A stretch of DNA of 64,000 nt from Pseudaminobacter soli (ex Li et al. 2025) (GCF_003012705.1 NZ_PXYL01000002.1:512967-576966), one strand, 5' to 3'; counted from the first letter of the stretch, positions 22,701 through 28,863 are shown. The notes: generated by a model from the letters alone, not told the origin. Translations and numbers: made by a program.

Positions 22701-22867
22701 ACGATCTCGGCGACGTTCGGCGCATAGCTAGCTGCCTGGCCCTTCCATTTGGTCATGCGGCCGCCACGCATCACATGCCTCCATGCAGAAGCGCCACGTG
22801 ATGTTGCCGACGATATGTTCGGCTGCTGCTTTTCCTTCAGAGTGCCGGCGACCGAGACGTCCTGCAT
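10775..22867 (-). CDS. Giant autotransporter adhesin with autotransporter-associated beta-strand repeats
   Basis: About 4030 aa type V secretion protein. The ATG at 22867 has AGGAA 8 bp ahead; an ATG at 22915 is in frame without a ribosome site. A ~75-residue cytoplasmic extension precedes the signal sequence (SSRALPLSLASVLAIGAAAA, then DRYWDPNG). The passenger is a Gly/Thr/Asn-rich beta-helix with 24 repeats of the type 'LtKxGtGTLxLsGxNTYTGxTTIxxGTL' counted by eye. It also holds three copies of a ~1.4-kb composite module and a separate Gly/Ser-rich segment at about 14900-15740. The last ~275 residues are the outer-membrane barrel (NNNGIWARIEAAHAKFEPN onward), ending FRMRW. Probably an adhesin or aggregation factor. 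Confidence 0.95.
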   Translation of the reverse strand: MQDVSVAGTLKEKQQPNISSATSRGASAWRHVMRGGRMTKWKGQAASYAPNVAEIVGWMSSRALPLSLASVLAIGAAAAADRYWDPNGTAVGRGGSGTWNLTSAFWSPNGDGVSGPYSAWNNSAFDNAIFGGTTAGTVTLTSPITVNSLTFETPGYILTGGTLTLAGANPTISTIGTNTGVTIDSVIGGTAGLTKSLAGVLRLNGVNTFSGGINVTAGTLVVNGDAALGAASNGVTLAAGAGLNSSGALSSSRVVTLSGGQATIAGAGVGSARFTGAGGLNVNGNVTLNNNVNNYTGATAVVNGGTLTFTSIGDVGTASALGAPTDAASGTISLGVGSSTSAYAVYTGTGDSSNRNWRLGSWQYGTSGITNQGTGILTLTGDIASAHTNSSISVRNVVFTAATADLELLGTISSNVNGVGVVFSGGGTNRSVTVTGSNTFGGVAAIQNVTVRANTLKDVGTASALGTGANGNVSISNGTLAYTGTGDSSNRDFALQGSAVLANDGTGSLALSGGVGLAATGTNTLTLGGSFTGTNTVSGVISGNGGLVSNGSGTWLLTGANTYTGTVRVDSGTLVAGNAQAFSTPNGAIVNGGKLDLNGFDTTFTSLSGTGGSVALNDATITVNGSTNSSYGGSITGSGDLLKRGTGTLTLSGANTYTGSTTINGGAVVLDFSASGAPTSDILSSASTLNMVGGVLTVTGAAGKANTQTFSGVNVAAGNNRIGATSGTGGSLTLNLGAINRTGGLIDFTLPTSGSITTTSTVLGGWATVNGSDYAKVVSGKITAFAASDYTGQDNASLWANGQFITDDDGHAGSFYNTVNGSVQLGGLRYTQAAASTFTIGSGQKLGIDGTIIVAATVGNNNQTITGGSITGSAGGGILGLQQNGGGNFTIASTIVDNGGATGFTKAGSGTVTLSGANTYTGATTLSGGRLQITSLANAGFASSIGAASTDASNLVLESGTLAYTGGADAKTDRGFTLVNGGAGDPTIEVNTWRTVEFSGLVTSPDDAGLTKTGWGTLVLSNSANNYVGVTTVTGSGSGYASTLSVNTLANGGGASGIGAAGSDAANLVLSAGGRLQYTGGNVAIDRGFTLGTGGGRIDVAQAGTTLTISGTALGAGGLTKEGAGTLVLSGANTYAGDTVVDAGTLRAGSTQAFGPGNRYMTVNSGGTLELGGFNITAASLIGGGTVDLGSNTFTTSGGNGTFTGRITGTGGYTRSGGYTQVLSGCNNNYTGATTISGGSLSVDCLANGGVASGIGAATNASANLVFNSGTLTYTGGTTATDRGFTLQANTGAISVSNAATTLTFSGQVVGAGALRKDGAGTLILSGSNTYTGATTITGGTLRAGSSQAFGAAAAMVLNNTAGVTLDLAGYNTSVAYLQGGGATGGVVNLNGANLTLTNGNSTAGVTFAGKITGTGNLIKGGTQIQRLSGCDTDYSGSTTINGGTLEVTCLADGGQASSIGASSAAASNLVINGGALSYVGTGGSTDRRFTLGASGGNALDASGTGAINFTSNAAITFASANTAQTLTLTGTNTADNKLAAQITNNGTGVTSLTKTGTGTWILTNPASTYTGVTTINGGVLGVDKLADGGLASSLGASSAAASNLVIGNGSTLRYTGSGDTTNRLFTLSAGVTFIESSGTGAIVFTDTGPVTLAGANQDRTIALGGTNAGNNTLAGSIGNAGTGVTTLAKNDSGTWALTGNNTYTGYTVINAGKLKIGNGGTTGSIVSNVINGGTLAFDRSDVYTYNGVISGTGKVEQAGSGTTVLTANHTYTGGTTITNGTLQLGNGGASGSVIGNIVDDGILAFNRSDSYTFGNVVSGSGKLSQIGTGTTILTGTNTYTGGTTITNGTLQIGNGGTTGSIVGDVVNNAALAFNRSDNVSFGGLISGTGAVNQIGGGTLTLTGNNSYTGATNVNAGTLFVNGDQSAATGLTSVASGATLGGTGVIGGDVVMANGSTLAPGSNSTGTLTINGNLNLSSGTQLNFQFGQADMAGGALNDLVNVGGNLVLDGTINVSVPSGGVFGAGIYRVFNYDGTLTDNGLSLGTMPTGSNVTVQTSVGGQVNLVNSAGLALNFWDGADATNKNNGKIDGGDGFWQAHAGNNNWTNSDGTINAGYADDGFAIFSGAAGIVTVDNSLGAVGASGMQFATGGYLINGDSLALVGLESIIRVGDGTVAGAGMTATIDSVLTGNSKLVKTDAGTLVLSGTNTYMGGTAINGGTVRIASDGNLGAAAGGLSFDGGTLNTTANITTGRAVKLAGAGTLLTDAGTTLTLSGPVGGGGALTKSGTGILVLTGDATHTGGTTIAAGTLQVGNGGTSGSIIGNIVDNGALIFNRSNALLFAGSVSGTGTLTQNGAGTLTMTGNSTYAGTTAVNTGKLVLQSGGQINGTASLTVNAGGEMIVDGTGSHLVTGAGTSLIGSTSAGTLTVRNGGSASFAGLTMANAAGSSGTLNVVGSGSQITTSGASTFGSAGLATINILDGGKMISSGATTTVGGVAPLPAYAALVTVSGAGSQWDFVNSLQFRRGTMTVSNGGLVTAGTADIAYGSNSASADLLVTGAGSRFETSGALVISNASGTGTITIADGGVVKAGSGTLAMGSGNAALNIGGAEGNPAAHAGILDAASVTFGAANQRVNFNHDSSNYKFTAAISGAGSINHNGPGETVLTGANTYTGTTTINAGSLYINGNQSGATGLTTVNSGGTLGGKGTIGGSVVVANGGAINPGDLGTAPGTLTINGDLTLNGGSTLNYSFGQANVAGGPLNDLINVGGDLVLGGTLNVQTSGGGTFDPGIYRIINYAGTLTNNGLTIGTIPSSNFYVQTSINHQVNLVNTAGMALRYWDGADPANKNNGKIEGGDGNWQANAGGAGNDNWTEDGAANAPFEDAAFAVFMGATGTVTVDDSLGTVSAGGMQFLTDGYLIKGAPINLAGGASSVIRVGDGTTGGAGITATIASDLTGNTQLVKSDMGTLILTGTNSYTGGTAINGGTLQVAADANLGAASGGLSFNGGALHTTADITSSRNVTLTGTGTLRTDAGTTLTLDGAVAGAGALVKDGAGSLLLLGNAVHTGGTTIAQGTLQLGNGGTTGGLSGNVANEGLLVVDRSNSLNLDGVISGSGAFTQAGTGTTILAGANSYKGVTTVSGGTLLVNGDQSEATGTTTVTTGATLGGAGIIGGDVSIADGAALAPGSTATSAGTLAIKGDLSLASGSSLNMQFGEANVAGGAFNDLINVGGDLTLGGTLNVSVTPGGVFGAGIYRVINYGGTLTNNGLSLGAMPDDSDVFLQTSVGGQINLVNGFGLTLNYWDGDAGPKFDHKIAGGDGTWQNSLGNDNWTDAGGDINAAYANGSFAIFTAAAGTVTIDNSLGQVTASGMQFAVDGYRIEGGELVLDGSQASIRVGDGTSAGTAMTATIASVLSGSAELVKSDLGTLILTGVNTYTGGTLIQGGALQVAADTALGDQAGGLSFDGGALRTTADMTSDRSVTFTGAGTLLTDADTNLTLNGALSGAGAFNKAGNGTLVLTADSSAYSGSASVGAGTLVVNGVLGGSVSVASGGRLEGIGHVGATTNSGTIAAGLGGIGTLTVDGDYAGNGGRLEIATVLGDDTSATSRLVVKGSTSGTTQVSVSNRGGLGAQTIEGIKIIDVAGTSSGIFMLDGDYVFEGQQAVVAGAYGYRLYQGGVTTPNDGDWYLRSALLDGTDPGTPLYQPGVPLYESYAGSLQELNKPGTLQQRIGNRVWGTRQDGAQANAKGDRVTNNNGIWARIEAAHAKFEPNVSTSNANYDVNTWKFQTGIDGLLLQSEAGRFVGGLFVQYGTASSSVWSPYGVGSIDTSGYGLGATLTWYGENGFYVDGLAQVTWYDSDLRSATAGRKLVDGNGGVGYSLSIEAGQRIELGGNWSLTPQAQLSYSAVQFDDFTDVFGADVSLRTSRNLVSRFGMAVNHDVEWRDSEGRLASTHLYGIANVYYGFAGASKVDVADTAFSSRNDRLHGGIGVGGTLNWADDKYSLYGEAQLNTSLENFGNSNAIGGTIGFRMRW
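12290..13440 (-). repeat. Autotransporter composite module, copy 3
   Basis: Third copy, with NGDQSEATGTTTV, MQFGEANVAGGAFNDLINV, FGAGIYRVINY and NYWDGDAGPKFDHKIAGGDG. It is shorter at its C-terminal end and runs into the barrel linker. Confidence 0.7.
13440..14830 (-). repeat. Autotransporter composite module, copy 2
   Basis: Second copy, with NGNQSGATGLTTV, YSFGQANVAGGPLNDLINV, FDPGIYRIINY and RYWDGADPANKNNGKIEGGD in the same order as copy 1. It is separated from copy 1 by a unique Gly/Ser-rich segment and directly followed by copy 3. Confidence 0.7.
15740..17120 (-). repeat. Autotransporter composite module, copy 1
   Basis: First (N-terminal) copy of a module. It begins with an NGDQSAATGLT-type repeat end, passes through NFQFGQADMAGGALNDLVNV and FGAGIYRVFNY, then the unit NFWDGADATNKNNGKIDGGD, and ends with two beta-strand repeats. 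Boundaries are approximate and were set from the protein sequence. Confidence 0.7.
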
Positions 22868-23587
22868 GGCCCTAATTCCTCTTTCAAATTCCGTCTGCAA
22901 GCAGGAGATCGCCATTCATCGGCGCCCTCGAGGTCGACACGTATCGTGGCAAACAGCCGTTCATGGCTGATGCCGGATTGTCTCTGCGGCGTGGCTAGTG
23001 CGCCAGGCAACGTTCGGCCGGCGAAGCCGGCTGAGCGCTAGATAGCGACAACGGTAATGCGATCCGTAGTGGCGATCCGCCCCGGTAGGGGATCGCGCTT
23101 CTCCCGCTCGTTGAATTTGGGAAACAGCAGCCGAGCCATCAGCCGTGGCTGTCTAGAAATGACGTCAAACAGCGTCGAACGCTGCGATCTGATCGCACCG
23201 AGCATAAAGGCCCCCTCGTAGTAACGATCACCCGAGACGGCATACGGGTCTTTTGGGCATCTCGTCGGAATTCCGCCAGGCTCCGACGCCGCATCGATAC
23301 CCAACCGAATCCATCCCGGCTGATTCATACACGGGGATGAATGCACATTCTGATGGACGTGTATTTCATAATAGTCCGGCGAATATCAGAAAATTCCGCT
23401 CGCCCACGTCCGGACGCAAAACGCTCACCGTCTTGCCTACTCTTTCGTTAGCAAAAACAGGGTCATAGCGCCTTATAGTGGGCGTAGCGGAAGCGGTCGA
23501 AAAAATGCTGCTCAAGCGGATATTACTGTTTCCGGATGCTGCCGAAGAACTGCAAGCATCGCGCAGTTCTTCGGGATCGCCGCGATA
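22868..23587. other. Intergenic region, no convincing gene
   Basis: About 720 bp upstream of the autotransporter and downstream of the desulfhydrase gene. A perfect GCCGGC-gaa-GCCGGC hairpin lies at 23017-23031. An open frame on the minus strand (23038-23346, 102 codons) has no ribosome site or recognisable domain. The autotransporter promoter should lie in the part next to 22868, but no clear -35/-10 pair stands out. The remainder holds nothing recognisable. Confidence 0.4.
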
Positions 23588-24592
23588 TCAGCCGATCGAC
23601 TTGAACATGCCGAACTGTGAAAACAGAGAGGGTGTGCCGCCTGTGTGGATGAGACAAGCCGGCTCGTCCTCGGGAATGTGGCCACGCACGGCGAGGTCAA
23701 CGAAGCCAGCAAAGGTCTTGGCCGTATAGACGTGCTCGATCAGGATGCCTTCGGTGCGCGCCAGCGAAATGATGGCCTGTTCGGATTGCGGCGTCGGCTG
23801 GCCGTAGCCGTCGCCCAGATAGTCCATGTGATAGTGGACAGGAACGTTTTCGAGATCGGGAACAGTCAGTCCGGTATGGCGGCGCAAATCGTCATAGATC
23901 CGGTTGACACGCGCAGCTAATTCGGCCTGGCCATACTCGACGCTGACCAGATGCACTTCGAACGGGCTGCCGAGTAGCGCATTGCCGAAAATGAAGCCGG
24001 CTTCCGTCGGCCCCATCGAACCAGCAAGAAATACGTGCCGTAGCGGCTTTTCCTCTCGGAGGACCTGATCATGCATTTCGGCGGCGGCAACGACATATCC
24101 AAGCGCGCCGACGACCGCATCGCCAACAATGTACGGCACGCGACCCTGGGCGGCCAACTCGGCGGCTGCCTTCAAGATCGCTTCACCGCGCTGTTGTTCG
24201 CTCACTGGCCCGAGGTAACGCACTTCCGCGCCGAACAACTTGTTCAGGAAGGATCTCTGGCGGTTTGTTTCGTTGTCAGCGGAATTGTGGAAGACGATGC
24301 AATCGAAGCCAGTCATCGCAGCGGCCGCTGCAGTGAGGCGGCAAAGATTCGACATTGCGCCACCCGCTACCAGAAGCACGTCAGCGCCCGCGCGCTTTGC
24401 GGCCCCCAGCCAGAACTCGAGGCTGCGCAGCTTGTTGCCGCCAAGCGCGATTTCCATGAGATCGTCGCGCTTCATGTAGAGCCCAGGGCGCTCTAGCTTG
24501 GCCTCGAGATAGCCGAGGCGCTGCAAGGGTGTGGGCATGTGCAGCAGGGTATGTCTTGGGTCGCGCAGCAGCGCGCTTGCTCTGTCCGGCAT
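23588..24592 (-). CDS. D-cysteine desulfhydrase / ACC deaminase / L-cysteate sulfo-lyase family PLP enzyme
   Basis: 334 aa fold-type II pyridoxal-phosphate enzyme (COG2515-type). The Schiff-base lysine is K54 in ALGGNKLRSLEFW. VAGGAMSNLCRLTAAAAA is the phosphate/substrate loop, and a C-terminal HTGGTPSLFSQ lies near the cofactor ring. Known members split D-cysteine (pyruvate + ammonia + sulfide), L-cysteate (pyruvate + ammonia + sulfite, CuyA) or ACC. It is the last gene of a six-gene operon with a polar amino-acid importer, like E. coli dcyD with its cystine importer. The divergent sulfur-export genes favour a sulfur amino acid over ACC. Which substrate is used cannot be settled from sequence by eye. 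Confidence 0.88.
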   Translation of the reverse strand: MPDRASALLRDPRHTLLHMPTPLQRLGYLEAKLERPGLYMKRDDLMEIALGGNKLRSLEFWLGAAKRAGADVLLVAGGAMSNLCRLTAAAAAMTGFDCIVFHNSADNETNRQRSFLNKLFGAEVRYLGPVSEQQRGEAILKAAAELAAQGRVPYIVGDAVVGALGYVVAAAEMHDQVLREEKPLRHVFLAGSMGPTEAGFIFGNALLGSPFEVHLVSVEYGQAELAARVNRIYDDLRRHTGLTVPDLENVPVHYHMDYLGDGYGQPTPQSEQAIISLARTEGILIEHVYTAKTFAGFVDLAVRGHIPEDEPACLIHTGGTPSLFSQFGMFKSIG

Positions 24593-24628
24593 GAAGGCAG
24601 TCCGCTTATTCCAATTTTCTGATGGTAC

Positions 24629-25315
24629 TTACTGGGGTGATCGGGCTTTGCGGACTTGATCGATGTAGTTGTAGATCGAGTATTTCGAGACATTCAGGCT
24701 GTTCGAAACGATCTCGACCGCACCCTTCACGCGAAACACGCCTCTGTCTTCAAGCCGCCGAACGATTTCGAGCCGATATTCCTTGCCCGAGACACTTCTG
24801 GTGCCGTTTCGGCTCTCGAATGTCTCGGCGATGATCGACTCGACGATCTGGCCGATATCTTCCTCGCCGCCCGTTTCGGTCGCGCGGGGCTGCTCGTCGA
24901 TGCCGCAAAAGGTCTGAAGCACATCGATGCTGGAGATCAGATGTTCGATGCAAAAATCGATCTTCAGCACACCGATCTGGTCGCCGGTGGCCGGCTCGCT
25001 GATCATCGTCAGCGACGAACTCAGCCGCCGCCCATCCGGTGTGGTGGACGTGAACATGATGCGGCCGGAATTGATCCGGTTGGCCTGGTTGAGCTTTTCA
25101 AGGATCGGCGGCGCCAGACGCGAGCCTATCGGGACATCCATGACGGTACCGGAGACGGCAATCAGTCGGGCCGACCCCTCGCGCATGTCGTATAGCGACA
25201 CCTGGCAATTGGTGCCGAACTGGGCGACCAGCGTATCCATGAGCAGGACGAAGGGCTGGAACGTCCGGTCGCCTTGCGGCTCAGGTGAATTCGTATCTCT
25301 CTTCTCTTTCGGCAC
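24629..25315 (-). CDS. YheO/DauR-type PAS-HTH transcriptional regulator
   Basis: 228 aa with a GTG start, preceded by GGGGGAGC. Residues ~15-130 form a YheO-like PAS domain (FVLLMDTLVAQFGTNCQVSL). Residues ~165-225 are the family's C-terminal helix-turn-helix (RLEIVRRLEDRGVFRVKGAV then LNVSKYSIYNYIDQVR). DauR of Pseudomonas, a relative, controls D-amino-acid catabolism. The gene lies between the permeases and the desulfhydrase-family enzyme with gaps of 12 and 36 bp, so it is cotranscribed and probably controls its own operon in response to the imported amino acid. The position fits a D-amino-acid or cysteine-related inducer. Confidence 0.88.
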   Translation of the reverse strand: MPKEKRDTNSPEPQGDRTFQPFVLLMDTLVAQFGTNCQVSLYDMREGSARLIAVSGTVMDVPIGSRLAPPILEKLNQANRINSGRIMFTSTTPDGRRLSSSLTMISEPATGDQIGVLKIDFCIEHLISSIDVLQTFCGIDEQPRATETGGEEDIGQIVESIIAETFESRNGTRSVSGKEYRLEIVRRLEDRGVFRVKGAVEIVSNSLNVSKYSIYNYIDQVRKARSPQ

Positions 25316-25327
25316 GACCCGCTCCCC

Positions 25328-26044
25328 CTATGCCCTGACCATCCGCCCATTCTTCGACCGCTCTTCGAGCCGCCCGACAATCATCAGGACGGGGAAACAG
25401 AAGGCGAAGTAAAGGGCGCCTGCCAGGAAATATATATAGAGAATATCACCGGGAAACCGGACGATCGAGATATCGGCCTGCCGCATAAGCTCGACGATAC
25501 CGACCACTGAGACGATCGACGTGGCCTTGATCAGCGTGACATAGACGCCGCCGAGTGCGGGCAGGATCAGCCCGATGGACTGCGGCAGGATGATGAGCCG
25601 CAGCGTTTTGAGCCGGTTGAAACCGAGCGCGAACGCGCCCTCCCATTGCCCGCGCGGAATGGCGCGAATGGCCCCGCTGACGATCTCGGTCACATAGCTC
25701 GACGTGTAGATGCCGAGGCTCACGAAGGCGGCTGTCTGCGAGTCCCACTGGAGCCAGGAGTAGCCGGTGTTGGGCAGCACGAAATAGATCACATAGAGCT
25801 GAACCAGAAAGGGTGTGCCGCGCAGGAGATGGAGGTAGGCGCCGATCAGAGGCGTCGCAACGCGGATATGCTGGCCGCGAAGAATGCCCAGCGTACCGCC
25901 AAGGAATGAGCCCCAGAGGATGCCGACCAGGGCAAGCTTGAGCGTCTCCACGAAACCCTTGAGCAGCGCAGGCATCACCGCGGCGGCGATCTTCCAGTAA
26001 TGGGCCAGATCGGCGCCCAGAAAATCGAGAAATTGTCCGATCAT
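25328..26044 (-). CDS. Polar amino acid ABC transporter permease
   Basis: 238 aa from the ATG at 26044, which overlaps the stop of the preceding permease gene (ATGA). It is a HisM/GlnP-type inner-membrane subunit: five or so helices and the EAA loop visible as GAIRAIPRGQWEGAFALGFN followed by LRLIILPQSIGLILPALG. LRGTPFLVQLYVIYF is the classic N-terminal signature of this permease family. It would pair with the second permease and two copies of the ATPase to import a small amino acid, with cystine or related compounds likely given the operon's catabolic gene. Confidence 0.93.
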   Translation of the reverse strand: MIGQFLDFLGADLAHYWKIAAAVMPALLKGFVETLKLALVGILWGSFLGGTLGILRGQHIRVATPLIGAYLHLLRGTPFLVQLYVIYFVLPNTGYSWLQWDSQTAAFVSLGIYTSSYVTEIVSGAIRAIPRGQWEGAFALGFNRLKTLRLIILPQSIGLILPALGGVYVTLIKATSIVSVVGIVELMRQADISIVRFPGDILYIYFLAGALYFAFCFPVLMIVGRLEERSKNGRMVRA

Positions 26045-26760
26045 GCTGGTACCCTCCAACCGCGCCCTGCCAGACGGTCCTCGACCAGTCGCGACAGGAA
26101 AAGCACCAGCAGATAGATGACGAAATAGATCGCGGCGATGGTCAGGAATGCTTCGTTCGGGCGGACGCGATCGCTGTTTAGCAGCATGCCAGCGCTGACG
26201 AGATCGAAAACCGTGATCAGCGACAGAAGCGAGGTGTCCTTGATCAGGATGGCTGTCTGCCCGAGGAGGGCGGGAATGATGTTCACGATGCCTTGCGGCA
26301 GGATGACATAGCGATATTGCTGGAAGGTCGTCATGCCGACGGCAATCGCACCCTCCCTCTGGCCGCTCGGCACGGAAAGCAATCCGGAGCGGATGATCTC
26401 CGCCATATAGGCGCCAGTGTGCATGGTCAGCGCGATGATGCCGAGGAATATCTCGGGAAGCCGCCCCATCGACGGAAAGACCGCAGGCAGACCGAAATAG
26501 ACGATGTAGATCTGCAACAAGAGCGGCGTTGATCGGATGATCTGGATGTATGCCGCTGCCGGATGGGACAGAAACCGCCGGCCTGAGATTCTCATCAAGG
26601 CAAGGGCAAGGCCGAAGACAAGCGAGAGGACGAGCGCGGAGGCTGCTGCAGTGACCGTGTGGCCAATGCCCCTCGCGAACTCATCAACATATTGGCCGAC
26701 AATCCGGAAGTTGTATGCGGACTGGATGGCGCTGACGAAATCTTCCACGACCCCTCCCAT
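26041..26760 (-). CDS. Polar amino acid ABC transporter permease
   Basis: 239 aa partner of the following permease. The family signature is IRSTPLLLQIYIVYFGLP, and the EAA loop reads SGLLSVPSGQREGAIAVGMT followed by YRYVILPQGIVNIIPALLG. Helices are visible at about residues 35-55, 75-95 and 195-215. The start is the ATG at 26760, 57 bp downstream of the binding-protein gene. Two distinct permease genes mean the membrane part is a heterodimer, as in HisQM. Confidence 0.93.
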   Translation of the reverse strand: MGGVVEDFVSAIQSAYNFRIVGQYVDEFARGIGHTVTAAASALVLSLVFGLALALMRISGRRFLSHPAAAYIQIIRSTPLLLQIYIVYFGLPAVFPSMGRLPEIFLGIIALTMHTGAYMAEIIRSGLLSVPSGQREGAIAVGMTTFQQYRYVILPQGIVNIIPALLGQTAILIKDTSLLSLITVFDLVSAGMLLNSDRVRPNEAFLTIAAIYFVIYLLVLFLSRLVEDRLAGRGWRVPA

Positions 26761-26817
26761 GCGAGCATCGAGGCTTCGGGCCGCATAGCGTGCCGCCCGA
26801 AGCTTGAGGCAAAGGCT

Positions 26818-27615
26818 TTACTTGTGATCCTTTTCCCAGGCGGTGGTGTTCCACCAATAGTCCAGCAGCCTGTCGAGCTTGCGGTCGGCCGTGATCAGAT
26901 CGATGTAGTTGTCCATCCAGAACTTGAGCTGGATGTTTTCCTTGCGGGTGGCAAATGCCAGCGGTTCGCGCGTGATGACGCCGTCAAGAACCTTCAGGTT
27001 GTCGAAGCTGGTCGAATAGGCTGCGACGTTGCTGACGCTGGAGACGCCGGCATCGACGCGGCCCGACGCCACCGCCTGGGCCGAGGCCGGACCGCTGGCG
27101 AATTCCTTGGCCGTCGCGTTCGGCATGAACTCCTTGATGGCAACGATGTAGGTTCCGCCCTGCGTGCCGCCGACGCTCACGCCGGCAGTGTTCAGGTCTT
27201 CCCACTTGGTGAAAGGCTTGTCCTTGGCCGTAAACGCGATCGTGTCCTGATAGAAGAATGGCTTGGAGAACAGCAGTGCGGCGGTGCGCTCCGGCGTCGG
27301 CGTCATGTCGGCTGCGATGATATCGAACTTATCGGCCAAGAGAGCCGGGATCAGGCCCTTCCAGTCATAATCCTGGATGACGAGCTTCACGTTGAGGTCC
27401 TTCGCCATCATGGTGACGAGGTCGATGGCAAGCCCCGTGCGGTCGCCATTCTTGTCAATGAAGCTTACCGGCTCGCCCTGCGTCTGGACGCCGACCCGCA
27501 GCTCGCCGCGCTGCAGAATCCTGTCCATGATGTCCTCGGCATGGGCCGCCGTAGACGCTGCGATTGCGGTGGCAGCAACGACCGCTGTTGCTATCGACTT
27601 CAGAATTCGTCTCAT
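26818..27615 (-). CDS. Amino acid ABC transporter periplasmic substrate-binding protein
   Basis: 265 aa of the SBP family 3 (cystine/glutamine/arginine binding). A signal peptide covers about residues 1-26 (IATAVVAATAIAASTAAHAE). The start of the mature protein, GELRVGVQTQGEPVSFIDKN, is the typical first strand, and later GLAIDLVTMMAKDLNVKLV and DIIAADMTPTPERTAALLFS follow the family. TDC-type ligand-pocket residues cannot be assigned safely. It delivers the substrate to the two permeases. The ATG at 27615 is preceded by a GGGAGG on the minus strand. Confidence 0.93.
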   Translation of the reverse strand: MRRILKSIATAVVAATAIAASTAAHAEDIMDRILQRGELRVGVQTQGEPVSFIDKNGDRTGLAIDLVTMMAKDLNVKLVIQDYDWKGLIPALLADKFDIIAADMTPTPERTAALLFSKPFFYQDTIAFTAKDKPFTKWEDLNTAGVSVGGTQGGTYIVAIKEFMPNATAKEFASGPASAQAVASGRVDAGVSSVSNVAAYSTSFDNLKVLDGVITREPLAFATRKENIQLKFWMDNYIDLITADRKLDRLLDYWWNTTAWEKDHK

Positions 27616-27663
27616 TGATTTTTCCTCCCACTTGAGACAACTCAGCGCCGGCTAAAGACGACG

Positions 27664-28473
27664 CTATCCAACGAGCGAAAGAAACTTTCGCGTCCGTTCA
27701 CTCTGCGCATTGCGAAACACCTGCTCGGGCGTCCCCATCTCGACGATCGCGCCTGCGTCCATGAAAACCACCCGGTCGGCCACTTCGCGCGCGAAATGCA
27801 TCTCATGCGTCACCACGACCATGGTCATGCCTTCGCCAGCGAGTTCGCGCATCAGGTCGAGGACACCGCCAACCGTCTCGGGATCGAGCGCCGAGGTGGC
27901 CTCGTCGAACAGCATGACCTGCGGGTTCATCGCCAGGGCGCGCGCAATCGCCACGCGCTGCTGCTGGCCGCCGGAGAGCTGCGAGGGATAATTGTTCGCG
28001 CGCTCCAGCATTCCGACCTTGGCGAGAAACTTCCCGGCATTCGCCTCGGCCTCGGCGCGCGAGCGCCGCTTGACCGCGACCTGCGGGAGGATGACGTTTT
28101 CCATCGCCGTCTTGTGAAGGAAGAGGTTGAAGTGCTGGAACACCATGCCGACCTTCGACCGAAAGGCCGGCAGGTCCGTAGCCTTGTTGGTCACGACGTC
28201 GCCGTTCACGACGATGGTGCCGGAATCGATCTTCTCCAGGGCGTTGATCGTGCGCAGCAAGGTGCTCTTGCCCGAGCCCGAAGGGCCGATGATGACCACC
28301 ACCTCGCCCGATTTCACCGTCAGGGATACATCGTCCAGCGCAACTATGCCGGCGCTGTTCGCCGTCGCCGGATAGCGCTTCTTCACTGACTTTATGTCGA
28401 TCGAAATCGCTCCCGGACTTTGTCCAGGCGCGGCAATGGCAGCGCTCAAGTCGATTCCCCCAGGCCCGTCCAT
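27664..28473 (-). CDS. Amino acid ABC transporter ATP-binding protein
   Basis: 269 aa, about 20 residues longer at the N-terminus than most GlnQ-type ATPases. Walker A is GPSGSGKST, the Q-loop [11 protein letters not shown], the signature [15 protein letters not shown], Walker [13 protein letters not shown] and the H-loop [10 protein letters not shown]. It is the first gene of the operon. Its ATG at 28473 lacks a ribosome site; a TTG ten codons in (LSAAIA) has GGGGGA six bases ahead and could be the true start. The order ATPase, binding protein, permease, permease is followed by a regulator and a catabolic enzyme. Confidence 0.93.
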   Translation of the reverse strand: MDGPGGIDLSAAIAAPGQSPGAISIDIKSVKKRYPATANSAGIVALDDVSLTVKSGEVVVIIGPSGSGKSTLLRTINALEKIDSGTIVVNGDVVTNKATDLPAFRSKVGMVFQHFNLFLHKTAMENVILPQVAVKRRSRAEAEANAGKFLAKVGMLERANNYPSQLSGGQQQRVAIARALAMNPQVMLFDEATSALDPETVGGVLDLMRELAGEGMTMVVVTHEMHFAREVADRVVFMDAGAIVEMGTPEQVFRNAQSERTRKFLSLVG

Positions 28474-28558
28474 TCGGGCGAGGGCAACCTATCGAAGCGC
28501 AATTGCGGATGTCAAACTTTTTTTATTCTAAAAATTTTTTGTAATTGGTGAAAATCGA

Positions 28559-28577
28559 AAACCGGTCACAACGGTTT
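28559..28577. promoter_or_regulatory. Inverted repeat AAACCG-N7-CGGTTT, candidate operator
   Basis: Perfect 6-bp arms with a 7-base spacer. It lies about 90 bp upstream of the importer operon start and far from the other operon, so it could serve the YheO-type regulator. Assignment is inference. Confidence 0.35.
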
Positions 28578-28682
28578 CCCCATTGAACGGATCGCCTTGA
28601 AGCCTCGCTTTGGCTGAAGTGGGTTTGTTGCTTCTACGATGGTCAGGCCTCAGGCGACCCAACAGACACTTTCAAATTAGTT

Positions 28683-28700
28683 ATTGCAAAAAATTGCAAT
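28683..28700. promoter_or_regulatory. Inverted repeat ATTGCAA-AAAA-TTGCAAT, candidate operator of the ArsR-type regulator
   Basis: Perfect 7-bp arms around four A, AT-rich like ArsR-family operators. It lies 160-180 bp before the regulator gene. It is the strongest palindrome in the region. Confidence 0.45.
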
Positions 28701-28863
28701 CATATATATCTAACTGTCAGCGAGCAAACGCTGCCGATGCCGAAACTCATCCTGCACGCGCTGCAGATCAACATCAACGGAGGCCGTCTGCCCGAGCCAG
28801 AAGCGAACGGCAGGCGCTATCTGAAATTCCCGCTAGACGCGCTCCAGGGAGCAAATTGGGGTA

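Larger units (their letters stand above)
28474..28863. promoter_or_regulatory. Divergent control region between importer operon and sulfur-export operon
   Basis: 390 bp, unusually AT-rich for the window (runs around 28515-28555 and 28680-28715). It holds two inverted repeats listed separately and a TTGACA on the minus strand at 28510-28515. Promoters for both operons must be here. No protein gene is supported inside it. Confidence 0.55.

Noticed and set aside
23038..23346. Minus-strand frame of 102 codons upstream of the autotransporter
   Set aside because: No ribosome site, no recognised domain and an uneven composition; mentioned only in the intergenic entry.
28487..28515. TTGACA with a weak -10 as the importer operon promoter
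   Set aside because: The -10 match is poor and would put the transcript start only a few bases before the ATG at 28473, leaving no ribosome site unless the later TTG start is used.
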